A stretch of DNA of 64,000 nucleotides from Leguminivora glycinivorella (GCF_023078275.1 NC_062971.1:19096001-19160000), one strand, 5' to 3'; counted from the first letter of the stretch, positions 45,735 to 58,088 are shown. Made by a program: numbers and translations. The notes: generated by a model not told the origin, from the letters alone.

Positions 45735-46944
45735 TACCTACTATATAATATCTTCTCGTTGTCACGTATTAAATTCTTTGGACTAATAAGGTGGCGCCAT
45801 CTGTCATAACCTTTGAGTGTGCCTCCTCATCATGTTCCTACCTAGACACTGGAATAGAAAAACGCAGTATTTAGGTATACCATAGGGCGCATGTTCAGGT
45901 GCGTAGTTGTATAAAAATAAAATCCTTCACCCATTTCGACGTCAGGTCGTTGATGAGGAAGCAGGGCCAATCTGTGGTCAATCATTTAATTGTAATTGTT
46001 CGGCGGAACAGGCTACTCGAGGGGGCGTCCGGCCAACCCATATCCACCTAAGTAATAGTCATACCGTTAGGTATTTATATGAGAGCTATAGGATACGTAT
46101 AAGTACCTACAATACAATATCAACCTATTTTCGAACGCGCGATTTGACAAGCAATCGGTCGAAAAGCGGCTACCGTTGCATCCGCCTAGTAGGGTAGACC
46201 GGGGACAACTGAAACAATTTATATTTAATCGCCTGTAGCATTTTAATTTGAATAGATAGGAAGATATGAAAGTTATTTTTTAGAAGGAAATTTATTAGGC
46301 TTTTAAATTAAATTAGTTTTAAAGGTATGTTTCCCATGGTTATTTTGTATTATGAAATTAAAGAGGAAGCGGGAGAGTGGTTCAATTGACCCCACATGGT
46401 TATTGTCAATTGAAACACTATGCGAGGTCATTTGAAACACCTTAATTAATTTGCGGAAAAATAAAGAAATGTTTTTATTCATACATTTAATAATGAGTGC
46501 CGTGTTATAAGAACAGACCACCAAAAGATCACTTTCGTAGTACAAAATATACAAAAAATATCAGCGCCTGAAGATTCTTTCAAGATCTTGACAAAAGAAA
46601 CGTATGTAAAAAAAGAAATACATGACTTTTAATCTTCTTTGTTTCAGTAACTTCTTACATATAAATTTATCATTTTGGTTAAAGATGAAACAATAAGATA
46701 TAATTCTATGGAATAGTCGTAAAAAAATATTAACGTATTTCATACAAAAGTGAGTGTTTCAATTATAACCTTGTTTCAATCATAACCAGTCAGTAGCACA
46801 GCGATGTGCACTGTATGTAGACATTTTTGAAGATCTGTCGGTCGCATGCTTCTGTTTTCAGGCCGGAGTTATACGTATATGTTGCTGCTTTCATTCGTGG
46901 AATTTACACGCTGTTATACTTACAATAATTTTTAAGAAAAAAAA

Positions 46945-48095
46945 AAACCGTCGCCTTTCGGGTTCTGGTGAAAGCTACTTGCGAATGTTGGTTTATGTAG
47001 AAATGTGTAAGTATTTTTTAAAACTGCTTTTAATGCTTTAATTATTAGATGGCAACACAAATGAATATACGTATAACGTTAAGGTTTGAGGAGTTTCCTC
47101 AATTCCTCATGAATCCGATTATATTATAAGAAATCGAAGCTTGACAAACTTTGACTTCAAAACATATGCTTAACAAACATAACTAAATAAATGTCACTGT
47201 TCTGAACTTAAATGCATGCTTTTCTTACAAAAATACCAAAGTCACTATGAGTGTGCCGTTCAGGTTTGAGGAGTTTGGTTCTGGCCATCATCAGCAGTTC
47301 CACTGCACCAAATGTCACTGTTCTGGACGAAAGTGCATACTGTTCTTATAAAAATACCAAAGTCACTATAAGCGTGCCGTTCAGATTTGAGGAGTTCGGT
47401 TCTGACCATCATCAGAAATTCCACTGCACCAAATGTCACTGTTCTGGACGAAAGTGCATGCTGTTCTTATAAAAATGGCAAAGTCACTATAAGCGTGCCG
47501 TTCAGATTTGAGGAGTTTGGTTCTGGCCATCATCAGCAGTTCCACTGCACCAAATGTCACTGTTCTGGACGAAAGTGCATGCTGTTCTTATAAAAATACC
47601 AAAGTCACTATAAGCGTGCCGTTCAGATTTGAGGAGTTCGGTTCTGACCATCATCAGAAATTCCACTGCACCAAATGTCACTGTTCTGGACGAAAGTGCA
47701 TGCTGTTCGTATAAAAATACCAAAGTCACTATAAGCGTGCCGTTCAGATTTGAAGAGTTCCGTTCTGGCCATCATCAGCAGTTCCACTGCACCAAATGTC
47801 ACTGTTCCGTACCTAAATGCATGCTGTTCCTTTAAAAACACAAAAATCACCATATGTATGCCTTTCAGATTTGAGGAGTTCCCTCGATTTCTCCAGGATC
47901 CCATCATCAGAACTGGGTTCTGAGAAAAATGGGACCAATCTGTATGCATATACATTCAATCAAAAAAAAAATTTTCAAAATCGGTCCAGGAACGACGGAG
48001 ATATCGAGGAACAAACATAAAAAAAAAAAAAAAAAAAAACATACAGACGACTTGATAACCGTCCTTCTTGAGATATGAGGCGACGGTTAAAAAAC
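46945..48095 (+). mobile_element. Type A composite repeat, locus 3
   Basis: It is nearly identical to 41746-42903 over more than 1.1 kb, including the order of array units and a diagnostic variant (aaaatggcaaagtcac in place of aaaataccaaagtcac) in the same unit. This shows the array was copied as a block rather than re-amplified. Confidence 0.75.
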
Positions 48096-48467
48096 AGAAC
48101 CCCATTTTATTGATAGTCGGTTACTTGTGGGGACGATTAAAACACAGGGACGTTTGAAACGTTTCAATCGTCCACAATTACGTTGTTTCTATCGTCCCTA
48201 CAACACATGTTTGATTTCAAAGTCAATTATTTACCAATTAATGACACTTCATCACTGTTTCATGGCACTTACAATATTATAGAATCCACACTCATATCAC
48301 TTAGTGAATTAAAATTTTCATACTACACGGCTACACAAAATTAGACAAAAATATACGAGAACGCCAATATTTACTTTTTCGGTCGAAAATTTTCATCGGC
48401 TCACTGACACTGGCACGTCACTCGCGTGCCCGATTCTTATTGGTTCAAACTTTCATAATTTTTAAGA

Positions 48468-49230
48468 AAAAAAAACCGCCTTCCTTTGGGGTTCTGGTGA
48501 TAAATACTTTCAAATGTTGGATTATGTTATCAATTCGTCTGTATATTTTTTAATGTTTGTTATTCGATATCTCCGTCATTTCTGAACCAATTTTGAAATC
48601 TGGATGATTCTGAAGTACTTACAGATGAGAATGATTATCAGAACGGAACTCTAACCAGGGGCGGCTCACTCTTCATCAGCAGTTCCACTGCACCAAATGT
48701 CACTGTTCTGGACGTAAGTGCATGCTGTTCTTATAAAAATACCAAAGTCACTATAAGTGTGCCGTTCAGATTTGAGGAGTTCCGTTCTGACCATCATCAG
48801 CAATTCCACTGCACCAAATATCACTGTTCTGGACGTAATTGCATGCTGTTCTTATAAAAATACCAAAGTCACTATAAGTGTGCCGTTCAGATTTGAGGAG
48901 TTCCATTCTGACCATCATCAGGAGTTCCACTGCACCAAATGTCACTGTTCCGTACGTAAATGCATGCTGTTCCTTTAAAAACACAAAAATCACCATATGT
49001 ATGCCTTTCAGATTTGAGGAGTTCCCTCGATTTCTCCAGGATCCCATCATCAGAACTGGGTTCTGAGAAAAATGGGACCAATCTGTATACATATACATTC
49101 AATCAAAAAAAAAATTTCAAAATCGGTCTAGTAACGACGGAGATATCGAGGAACAAACATTAAAAAAAATAAAAAACATACAGACGACTTGATAACCCCT
49201 TCCTTTAAGATTTGGAAGGCGGTTAAAAAT
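48468..49230 (+). mobile_element. Type B composite repeat, locus 3
   Basis: Nearly identical to 42907-43672, with about three 121-bp units and ends accgccttcctttggggtt and ggaaggcggtt. A 375-bp spacer separates it from type A here, whereas the two are adjacent at locus 2. Confidence 0.72.
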
Positions 49231-49349
49231 GATCGACCGCGTGTTGTGAGTACTGCGTATTTCACGTAGGTATTGTAGTTTTCGAGAAATTTGACTTGTT
49301 TCAACCGTAACGTGTTTCTATTGTCCCCGGTCTACCCTATAGTCTAGTG

Positions 49350-49490
49350 GTATTTATTTATTTAATCTTTATTGCACAACAAAATAAGGTACAAATGGCG
49401 GACTTAATGCCTCAAGGCATTCTCTACCAGTCAACCAATGGGCTAAACCAGAAAGATTAAGTAGGTGCAGTGTCTTAATAAAAAGAAGGA
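49350..49490 (-). mobile_element. LINE-type 3' tail fragment, reverse orientation
   Basis: tttattgcacaacaaaataa then ggtacaaatggcggacttaa and ggcattctctaccagtcaac resembles, from memory, a common lepidopteran LINE 3' end. No coding part remains. Confidence 0.4.
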
Positions 49491-49655
49491 AAAGGAAACT
49501 GTAACCTAAACTATGGATAGATGAATATTAAACTATTAATGCCTATGAAGCCAAAGGCCCCGGTTCGTTTCCCTATTGTTCCTGAGTAGTAGGTATATCA
49601 ATGTATTGAAGTAAGATATCATTATCTGCCCACCGTACTCACATTTGGTTTTATA

Positions 49656-50976
49656 AGGTGGATGTACTAGTGCTCGACGCGGTACTAGTACTCGTCACCC
49701 ATGGTTTAAATAGCGATTAATAAGATAAGATTACCGTTACATTGATCGCAATTAGATTTATTAGATGAGAAATGTTTGTAGCCTTCACATTCCATACGCC
49801 ATATTATAAAATATAGAAACTTTTTTCAATTAATGAATAATATATGTGATGACATTGTCATGAGCAATCAATCTCTCAATTTTGTTAGCGATTTGGTTAA
49901 GCTTTGCTCGTATTTGCTGACTTATTTAAAATACTTTCACGGTAAGTTGTGAACATATTCTATAATTGTGTTGGTGCTAGAATGTGCGGGAAGATATTTA
50001 AGTAATTAAATGTCGATTTCGTTCATTGTTACTGTGATAAACAAGCGTGTCATTTATTAGGACTGAAAACCGTCGCAAGTCTAAAACTCGACACGGCTGG
50101 CATTTATTGGGACTGTTACGTTATTTTCCAAGTCCCAATGTTTGTCGAGCTGTTTTTTCAGGATATCACGATTAAAGTAGCCAAAACGAATCGTTTACAG
50201 TTTCATATTATCAGCATATTTTTCTGTAAGTCACATTAACTTTACTGAAAAAAACAAATTACTTACATGCACATAGACAGTTTTTTGTATATATTTTTCG
50301 GTTTTATTGATATGTTTTCTCGTTAAATGTAGTGAAATCTGTATAATTTCTTTGGGTAGTGCTTGACATGTCATTTTTCACAAAACTTTGGGTATATTTT
50401 CAGAAATGCCGCCTGATAAAGGTCAGTGGAAGAGATATTCTCAAAAAGATTTAGAAAAGGCCATAGAAGATGTGTTAAGGGGTTCGTCCATCGCCTCGGC
50501 AGCAAAGAAATTTGGTATCCCTCGAGCAACCTTGTCCAATAAAGTTAATACATAATTTATTTTGCTCAAAATGCGGAGCCGACTTATTCTATTTTATTAC
50601 ATAAATGTAACACGTAAAAAGTAAATGTTATCAACAGAATACGTTTTTTTTTATTAAATTATTTAATTTTGTAGTAAATTTTAACCCAAAACACTTGTTT
50701 TTTACTGTTTTTCCTGAATCATACTTAGATGTCATCTATTAGGACTGCCAGCAAAAGCACCTGTCAGTTATTCGGACAAGCGTATTGACTTACGTTTTAT
50801 TTAATTTTGAGATTTTTTTATATTATCACTGTATGAAACTAATTGCATTTAACAAAGTTAAAGGTCACATCTCCCAAAAAAGATGGATATGTTTTGTATA
50901 GATGGGCAAATTATCGTAATATCACGAAACACATAAATATTTTCCCTTAACCTGTCGAGCAGTGGTACATCCACCT
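49656..50976 (+). mobile_element. TA-flanked DNA transposon remnant (pogo/Tigger-like)
   Basis: The ends aggtggatgtactagtgctcgac and the complement of the right end (aggtggatgtaccactgctcgac) form a TIR of about 23 bp, flanked by TA on both sides. The only coding part is a small helix-turn-helix frame at 50406-50555. Internal words (catttattrggactg, gacatgtcat) recur. Confidence 0.7.
50406..50555 (+). CDS. Pipsqueak-type helix-turn-helix peptide inside a TA-flanked element
   Basis: The 49-aa frame begins MPPDKGQWKRYSQKDLEKAI and continues through GSSIASAAKKFGIPRATLSNK to a stop. The spacing matches a pipsqueak/CENP-B-N type DNA-binding HTH, as found at the N terminus of pogo/Tigger transposases: sqkDLekAi..., sAAkkFGIPraTLsnK. 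A splice-acceptor-like tatattttcag directly precedes it (50393-50403). The DDE catalytic domain is absent. It could be a relic, or a DNA-binding-only product that competes at the element's ends. Confidence 0.55.
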   Translation: MPPDKGQWKRYSQKDLEKAIEDVLRGSSIASAAKKFGIPRATLSNKVNT

Positions 50977-51149
50977 TATGATTGTTTTGCATGGCAAAAT
51001 TACACGAACTTATCACCTACGGAATAAAATGTGTAGGCGTTAACGCGATTCGTCGAAACGATATCCATTATTTTCATTTGTTTAAGTAAATTCTTCAAAT
51101 TATTCCAACCACTTCGGGAATTTGGGGATAAGTACCTACTTATTGACCC

Positions 51150-51240
51150 CTCGGGAGTCTCAGCTGTCCATAGGATACGGAGACTGCTTCTCATCGGGTT
51201 GCCTCTAACGTAATTTACAAAAAAAAAAACAATCTTCATG
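51150..51240 (+). repeat. Diverged SINE-like 3' fragment
   Basis: The words tcagctgtccataggatacgg and gactgcttctcatcgggttgc followed by poly(A) match the 3' part of 41060-41556 with many changes. Confidence 0.4.
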
Positions 51241-51829
51241 TTTCACTCATAATCATAATTGTTCTCGATTGTTTGTATGTCTATTATATTTCAGTCCATG
51301 CCAAAGAATTGCCTTAACCAACCTTAACTGGTAAACATAATATTAATAATAAACTGAAACCATGCAAAATAGAAATCCGATAACTTCAAAGCTATTTTTT
51401 GTAACGCAAGAGACACTTTGACTCTGACAATTTGTCGGCCTAACTATAGGATAGGCTAGTTTCCTACTAGTCAAATCAGCTGCTTTTTAAGAACTGTCAA
51501 AACTATTTACTAATATGGAAATACTATGAAATACTGAGGACTGACGTCACGGTCAATTCATTTACTTTACATTTTTCTCTTTGACTTATTAAATATAAAT
51601 AATGTTTAAACATAACTACTGTTCACATTTTTCTTCTAATTATGTGGTGCTTTATTTTGTGCACTGCATAAAATATTTTATTTTAAGTATAGGAAACTAG
51701 CCTATTGTAACAAAGTTCAAACACAAATAATCCTAATTAGCTATTTTTTTTTTTTTGATATAAATGTTTTTTTTTTATTACATTTCATAGTCCAAGTAAA
51801 TTCAATATTTATACAAAACAATATAAAAT

Positions 51830-52160
51830 GATAAAATCAAAAACTGAAACATTCCAAGCAATAAGTGACAATGTGGCCGTCGGTGAAAAGACAATTTTGC
51901 TCACGCTTTTCAAGACCATATTCCAATGGTCGTTTTGGTGCGTTTTCTGTGGGCCGGTGTGTATGGCACGTGGCCGATGTTTACTTTGACAGAGGAACAG
52001 TTGAGGGAACCTATGATTGCCACGATGAATCCTTCTTTAGAACAGGATCCCTGCTCCGTCCTCACATTCGAAGGCCCTTATGAGTCTCCGGGTGCCTCAC
52101 CCTTATTGAGACTTGTAACAAAGGTACATTTTTACGAGCACATGCACAATGCACTTCAAG
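51830..52160 (+). other. Unassigned stretch with exon-like composition
   Basis: Two overlapping frames are open here. One, from 51829, reads MIKSKTETFQAISDNVAVGE with a hydrophobic stretch, then stops. The other, from 51926, ends EGPYESPGASPLLRLVTK followed by a gtacat donor-like site. GC content is higher than the surroundings. I do not recognise a family. It could be a retropseudogene fragment or an exon of an unknown gene. Confidence 0.25.
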
Positions 52161-52349
52161 ATTATAAATAGTTGTAGTAGATAAAGATAAGCCAGAGCAC
52201 CGACGTAACATTGGCACTTGGGCGCGTTGGGCGGCTTGTATTGGGCGGCGTTCACTCACCCGACTTGGGCGGGCAAGGAGTGAAATTTAAATTATAAAGT
52301 TGTATTCTGTGTTTGTTTATTTGGCTGCTTAAAGTGCGTGTTTGATAGT

Positions 52350-55300
52350 ATGGGCACTGAAGATCCAAATCAGTTGTACTCTACGGAGTTTGAAGTGTTT
52401 GGGCAGGTCCAGGGTAAGTTAATTACCTATATATGTACTTACTTATGTTAGTTAGGGTTAAATGGAGTTACGGGTATTTGTATTAAGAAGTAGGTACAGG
52501 GTGGCCTAAAATTATTACGTTGACAAAGAATAGTGAAATGTTGAAATAAACCAAAATATCGAAGATACCGAAAATATTTTTTGGGACTATATATATATTG
52601 TATATATTGTATATTTCTACATTCACCATGGATATTTCAACAGCACTCATGTCCATTTCGCAAGGTTTGCAATGTAGACCAATTGTGTAAAGACATTTTT
52701 CCCAGATTCATAAGCTCGATACGTTTGAGCATACTTACGTAAATTCACCTAACTTAAAACTATAAATTATAGTTTGTAATCAATCTTAAAACCCTAGCCC
52801 GTTTATTGATTACTAAAATTAGGACATTTTAAAAGCTATACGAGCAATTTATGTTAGACGAAACGAAAGTCATACTAAATAGAGGTGCAGCGGCATATCG
52901 TTAATTTTTTGTTCTAATATTTGCATTTTGAAAACGATTCGATTTATTTGGTCAAAAATTATTAAGGTTTCACATTTTAATTTGTAGGACAATTGTTCGT
53001 GTAAGGAAAAAAAAAATTTTTTCAAAAATTTGTCAACGTAGTTTTGGGCCACCCTGTAAATATAATTATACAAATTATATACAAATAATTTTTAACCTAA
53101 GAATATTGAAGAATATCGATTTAGATACCTGTGGGATACGGATCGTACATCCGATACTGCATTTTCACATTATATTACGATCCAATAGGACATACCCTAC
53201 ACTTACATTAAAGGCACTATGTTTGGTTTTTGCCTTTGAAATCCTTCCTACTTCTGATATTGGATTAGAAAATGTGAAAACGCTCTTACCTACTGCGGAA
53301 GCGAATGTGGGTTCTGTATCATATTATATGTGTAGTAAATAATTATGTATTTATATACCTATGTGTATCGCCTCCTAGTACCTACCCTATGTGCGTTTTC
53401 ACATTATCCGATCTGATATCGGATGTCGGACCGATACCCCATACATTACAGGCGTCATCTTGGATTTTTTCTATCGAAATCCTTCCGACATCCGATATCG
53501 GATCGGATAATGTGAAAACGGTCTAATATGTCACCAATATTTATTTATTTAAATTAATCTTTCCCATCACGGAAACCATTGGGTATCCAGACCTTTGGGA
53601 GGCATGCGCGGGGCCGAAGCCACCACACAGAGGCCCTTTTGACTTTTGAAGCACGCGGAGAGGCAGCACCCGCCAGGGTTTAAGGACTATTTGAGAGTTA
53701 ATGGAATCTATAATGAACTGGGCTATTGAATGAAAGTGATGGACCGGACTAGTTAGTTATTGTTATATCTACTATCTGTTCTTTCTGCTAGTTAAAATAA
53801 TTATAATTAGTACCTAATTAATAGGTGGCGGCTGATCGGCTAATCAGAGTAGTATTATTAGCCGCGGCGCGTACGCATGTAGGTCGGTGTCAGTGATTGG
53901 GATTGGGCCATTCGATCTGGTTCATTCAAAGCACGTGTTTCACCTTAAGATATATTATAATTTATACAAATAAGTCATTTTCATTTCCCCAGTCTTTATA
54001 TTTGTTCGCACGAAAGGATCAAAGTAGGTAGGTATAGGTACTTTTACCTTCCTATCCATGATAGATAGATAGATAGATAGATAATCGTTTATTCATCATC
54101 ACCACACAAGGTAATGTAGGTACCTACTTTGACATTGACAAGCAAATAGAGTTTTCGCCATAATATCAGGATCAGGCCATTTTGAACGTGCACCTAACAT
54201 CAAATAGTGATCCGCGTTTGTACCCTCTCTTCTGAATTCTCCGTACTTGTATTAGAGAGAGCGAGATATATGCCCGTGAGCCCGTGACAAATGACAGCTA
54301 GCTAACTTAATTAACCCATGGAGCGTCCTATAGACACACGGTGTCTATAAATCCATACTAATATTATAAATGGGAAAGTGTGTGTGTCTGTTTGTTTGTC
54401 CGTCCTAAACGGCAAAACGGAGCAACGAATTGTCGTGATTTTTTAAGTGGAGATAGTTGAAGAGATGGAGAGTGACATAGGCTACTTTTTGTCTCTTTCT
54501 AACGCGAGCGAAGCCGCAGGCAAAAGCTAGTAGTATATAATTTAAAAGGGCGGGCGCTCCACGGGAATATGTTTTTGATGTGATATGAAATGAATGTTCC
54601 GATTGGCAGTATACTTCATAAAATACTTTGTAGGTTACAGTGAAAGAACTGTGAGCATACATTTGTATTTGTATTTTTGTGTGTACATACATTTAATTGT
54701 CTTCTATTGTCGCCGCCGGTCGCCAACATAAGCTACAGTGTGACAATAATAGCACAGATTAAATACTTAACAATACGAATACAATGTTTAATAGACTTTG
54801 TCTAGGTTTAAGATAGTGTAATTAGTTTACATTTCTCGATACCTAAGAAGCCTCCAGAAACTTCTACCGGTATACCTATCTGAAAATTGCTTTCTAGGTA
54901 TAATTTGGTGGTAATCAGTCACTGTAGTCAATAGACGCCAAGCCAAGACACATGGCAGGCATATTTTATTACTTGTATTATTTCAGGTTGTTACTTCACC
55001 AAATACTGCAAAGAGATAGCGGAGACCATCGGCATCGTAGGATGGGTGAAGAACTCGAAACATGGCACCATCATGGGCAAAATACAAGGCATTAAACCTC
55101 ACATGGATCAAATGTTAGTATTTAGCGAGGTTATCTCTGTTTGTTGTATATTTGTTACTATAACATACTAGGTCGAGATTAACATTTGTGGGTACATTAA
55201 GGACTGTCCCAAACTTTGTAGTTCGTACCTTTTGCATTCCCCTTTTAGGTACGGTACGTCTACTTATACTTACTTCGTTTTTCAGTCTGTATCTTCGGTG

Positions 55301-56283
55301 CGCGGTCCTGATGCCCTCCCTGTAGGCCTAGCACATGATTGAAGCGAGAGTATGTCGCCGCGAGATAGATGACACGTCTTCTTCTAACTGTATTAATGAC
55401 ATTAGGATGAGTAGTCTATCTCGCGGCGACATACTCTCGCGGCAATCATGTGCTAACCCTGCTGCTGTTTTTGGATTCGGTCCAATGCGATGTAGTTATC
55501 AAATTAAAAATTTTAACACGTCGTAGTCATGTTCCTAATGAAATATAATTAATTAGACGCAGCTTGTGCCAAAATATTATTATGGGAAACCTTATTTTAA
55601 AATTTGGTCATATATTATTTTTAATCGTAGTGATCAATTTTATAAAACTCATTACCTAGGTTAGTAGCTTTAGCAAGAAAAGCACAGGATATCACTATAA
55701 ACTATAAGTCACAGAATTAGATTTAGATAGAAGAAACGAGTTCATTTATTTGTATGGCGGCCGAGCGTGTCAGATTTTGTACTGAAGTTGTTACTTGCCT
55801 GTGATTTTAAATATGTCTCAGGCCCTTGAGTGTTGATAAGTTTTATGTTGTTGCAATTAAATATCATGTAACGAGGCATTTTTAATGTTTTTGTTGACTT
55901 CAACTTACAAAAATTGACGCCCGAAAGCTGCAAGCTGCGATTAAAGACGGACAACTCAGTGGATTTCACTGAGTTCATTTGACACGCTAAGTAGATACGA
56001 GTACGTTTGCTTGATCTATGGTTTATATGACATCTGTGCTATAAGTGATATTTCAATTCTAAGAGTTTTACTTACTACTTTTGCTGACACCCCCTCTTGT
56101 CAATACTTATTAATAGGTACACTTATGTTTCCTCTATGGTTCTGCATATAGCTTGTGGAATGTTCCAGGATCGAGTGGCTGAGCACCGTGGGCTCGCCCG
56201 GCTGCAAGATACAGAAGTGCGACCTCACCAACAGCCAGCAGCTGGCGCGTCTCGACTACCACGACTTCACTATACGGTTCTGA
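52350..56283 (+). CDS. Acylphosphatase-like protein, catalytic Arg replaced
   Basis: Acylphosphatases are about 100-aa cytosolic enzymes that hydrolyse carboxyl-phosphate bonds. Three exons (52350-52413, 54987-55113, 56169-56283) join in phase to 101 aa, a normal family length. Recognisable elements: FEVFGQVQG (phosphate-binding loop, residues 14-22), GIVGWVKNSKHGT with the catalytic Asn at 44, KIQG, EWLSTVGSPGCKI, and C-terminal LDYHDFTIRF. The active-site Arg expected in VxFRxxT is Thr26 here (GCYFTKYC). Similar FTKYC paralogues exist in insects as far as I recall, so this may be a distinct, possibly non-catalytic branch. The start is the only upstream in-frame ATG before the family domain. 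AATAAA is at 56305-56310. Confidence 0.88.
53155..53524. mobile_element. Two adjacent palindromic MITE copies in acylphosphatase intron 1
   Basis: The better copy (about 53392-53524) begins gcgttttcacattatccgatc and ends with its complement, gatcggataatgtgaaaac. Both flank gatatcggatgtcgg and its complement. A diverged copy (about 53155-53284) keeps atccttcctacttctgatattgg-like words in the same order. Non-coding. Confidence 0.6.
54061..54084 (+). repeat. (GATA)n microsatellite
   Basis: About six GATA units in acylphosphatase intron 1. Confidence 0.85.
54350..54530 (+). mobile_element. Helitron-like non-autonomous element, copy 2
   Basis: Same family as 45558-45734: atccatactaatattataaa at the start, gagagtgacataggctactt inside, caaaagCTAG at the end. 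It lies in acylphosphatase intron 1. Confidence 0.7.
55330..55455. mobile_element. Hairpin MITE in acylphosphatase intron 2
   Basis: gagagtatgtcgccgcgaga on the left is complemented by tctcgcggcgacatactctc on the right. The outer ends gcacatgattg and caatcatgtgc also pair. About 50 bp per arm. Confidence 0.75.
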
Positions 56284-56733
56284 ACAATGGCAATGAGCTT
56301 CAGCAATAAATATTGCTATCCTAGTTCACGCTTATGCATTTTTTTCTTTTTGTATTTTTTTTTACTTTGCTACGTAATATCTAGCTTATGATATGAGCAC
56401 ATATAAAAATCGTATATGTAGGTACTTACAGTAATTCTTTTTTACATTTTTTATTTATAAGTAATTTATTGTAATCATTTATTATTTCTTTTTTTATGAA
56501 CGCTATCAAATAAAACATATTATACCTGTATGCATAGTACATTTAGTTTTTTTCGTTATAATTTCCTACCTATTACTTTTACGCACTAAAAATTAAAGTT
56601 ATCCATCCAGTTTTTGAACGACTTATAATAGAGGTTGGTCTATCGCTAAAAGTCAAGCAGGCTACTTTGCTTTATGGCAGTAGTTGAACTAGAAATTAGA
56701 TCTACTTCTAGAATTCCTTTCTTACTCCGCTAA

Positions 56734-56851
56734 GGGCCACTTGCACCAACCAAAATGGAGGGCTAACTCGGGGGTTAACCCACCATAGTATATGGAATTT
56801 GACAGATGGCAGCCGACTAACCCTGAGTTAAGTGGTTGGTGCAAGTGGGCC
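56734..56851. mobile_element. Small MITE with TAA target duplication
   Basis: The ends gggccacttgcaccaacc and the complement of ggttggtgcaagtgggcc are flanked by TAA on both sides (56731-56733 and 56852-56854). It resembles the 9821-9950 element and looks Harbinger-type. Confidence 0.7.
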
Positions 56852-56892
56852 TAAGACGCGGACGAACGGACTCTACGGATAGTAGGAGATGA

Positions 56893-57172
56893 TAGCTAGC
56901 CATACACGTATGGATTGGTCTGCCGGGCAAGGCTCAGATCTGACCCGCGGCTTGCCCGATGGACAAGTCCGAGGCGGACATATCCTTGCTATTAAATAGG
57001 GTTCGATCCGGCGGGCACATCCGCACTACACAGTACACACACGCGCGGGTAGCCGACGGATCTGCCCGGCCCGTGCCCGATGCGTTGGTTTTGAGTACGG
57101 GCAGCGGACGCGGGTACATCTGCCGGGCAGATCCGACGGGCAGATCCGTACGTGTAAAGCTAGCTGATAGGT
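56893..57172. repeat. GC-rich repeat with inverted ends
   Basis: tagctagccatacacgta at the left and the complement of tacgtgtaaagctagct at the right bracket a segment rich in gatccg/cggatc and gccgggca words. Probably a TIR element. The 88-codon open frame across it is not convincing as protein. Confidence 0.45.
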
Positions 57173-57174
57173 GA

Positions 57175-58085
57175 TAAAGATGTCTAAAAATTGCATTCAC
57201 ATTCTTAATAAAAATACTAAGTATTTAAAGATAATTAAGACCACCCAGTTGCAATATTTATTGATGTACAATTGCACATAGCGAGTAATTCATATGTGAC
57301 AGACCTTATCACTTCGACGTTTCAATGAATATGCAAACATGTTGGCGCCATACTAGATAGATACCACACTAATTGCGATTTGCGACCCTACGAACTAACA
57401 TATAAGGAAAGTCTAGTAGAATTAAACATTTTGTAAGGGCAAGGACCTTTGGGTTTCTTCCAGTTATTGAGATTTGTTTAGTCGGTACAGTCTACCAGTT
57501 TGAATCCTAGGACACTCTGTACTCTCTGTAGAACCTTTTCACAGTCAGCGTCAAAGTGACAATGAAAAATGACAAAGATATATATTAGGTATAATTAAAT
57601 ACAATAAAATATTCACCAAAATATCGTAAAATGCAAAAGAAATTTAATTTTTTGTTCAATAACGTCCTTATCTACGCATTAAGTTAACGTGCCTTTTATA
57701 ATAACCGTTTTATTTATGAATGGAAGACAGAAATATCTTCAATGGCTTATGCCGCCCTGATTGTATTATTGTTAATTGAAAATAATGAATAAAACTTCAG
57801 ATAACGTAATCATTTGTTTATTTATTATGTACTTTCGTGATGAGGACAGCTTAACAATTAAAATAAGAATATATTGACACGAGAAACTTAGCATTCGTCA
57901 GTGATAAATGTGTGTTGACATAAAGAAGGATATGTATATGGGCGTGTAAGTATTAATCGCAAATGGGAAACGGAATTTTCAATCGTTCGTAAAGAAGGTA
58001 TGCAGCACCGCCTTTTCTCCCGTGAGTTTCCTAGAAGTCGACAGTGGAATATGGCTTTCATTGTGGTGTGAGCGACGGACTGGCA
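57175..58085. other. Intergenic stretch with no recognised gene
   Basis: AT-rich. No exon-like frame on either strand and no clear repeat family. Confidence 0.4.
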
Positions 58086-58088
58086 AGC

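Larger units (their letters stand above)
46190..49339. mobile_element. 3.15-kb TIR element hosting nested repeats
   Basis: The ends are tagggtagaccggggacaa and its complement (attgtccccggtctacccta), with TAG flanking on both sides. The native interior (46210-46930 and 48100-48465) repeats the theme of gtttcaattgacccc/ggacgattaaaac. Two A/B-family elements are inserted in it (46945-48095, 48468-49230). No transposase is visible. Confidence 0.6.

Noticed and set aside
56934..57200. 88-codon GC-rich open frame
   Set aside because: It lies within a repeat made of cggatc/gatccg words with inverted ends and resembles no protein.
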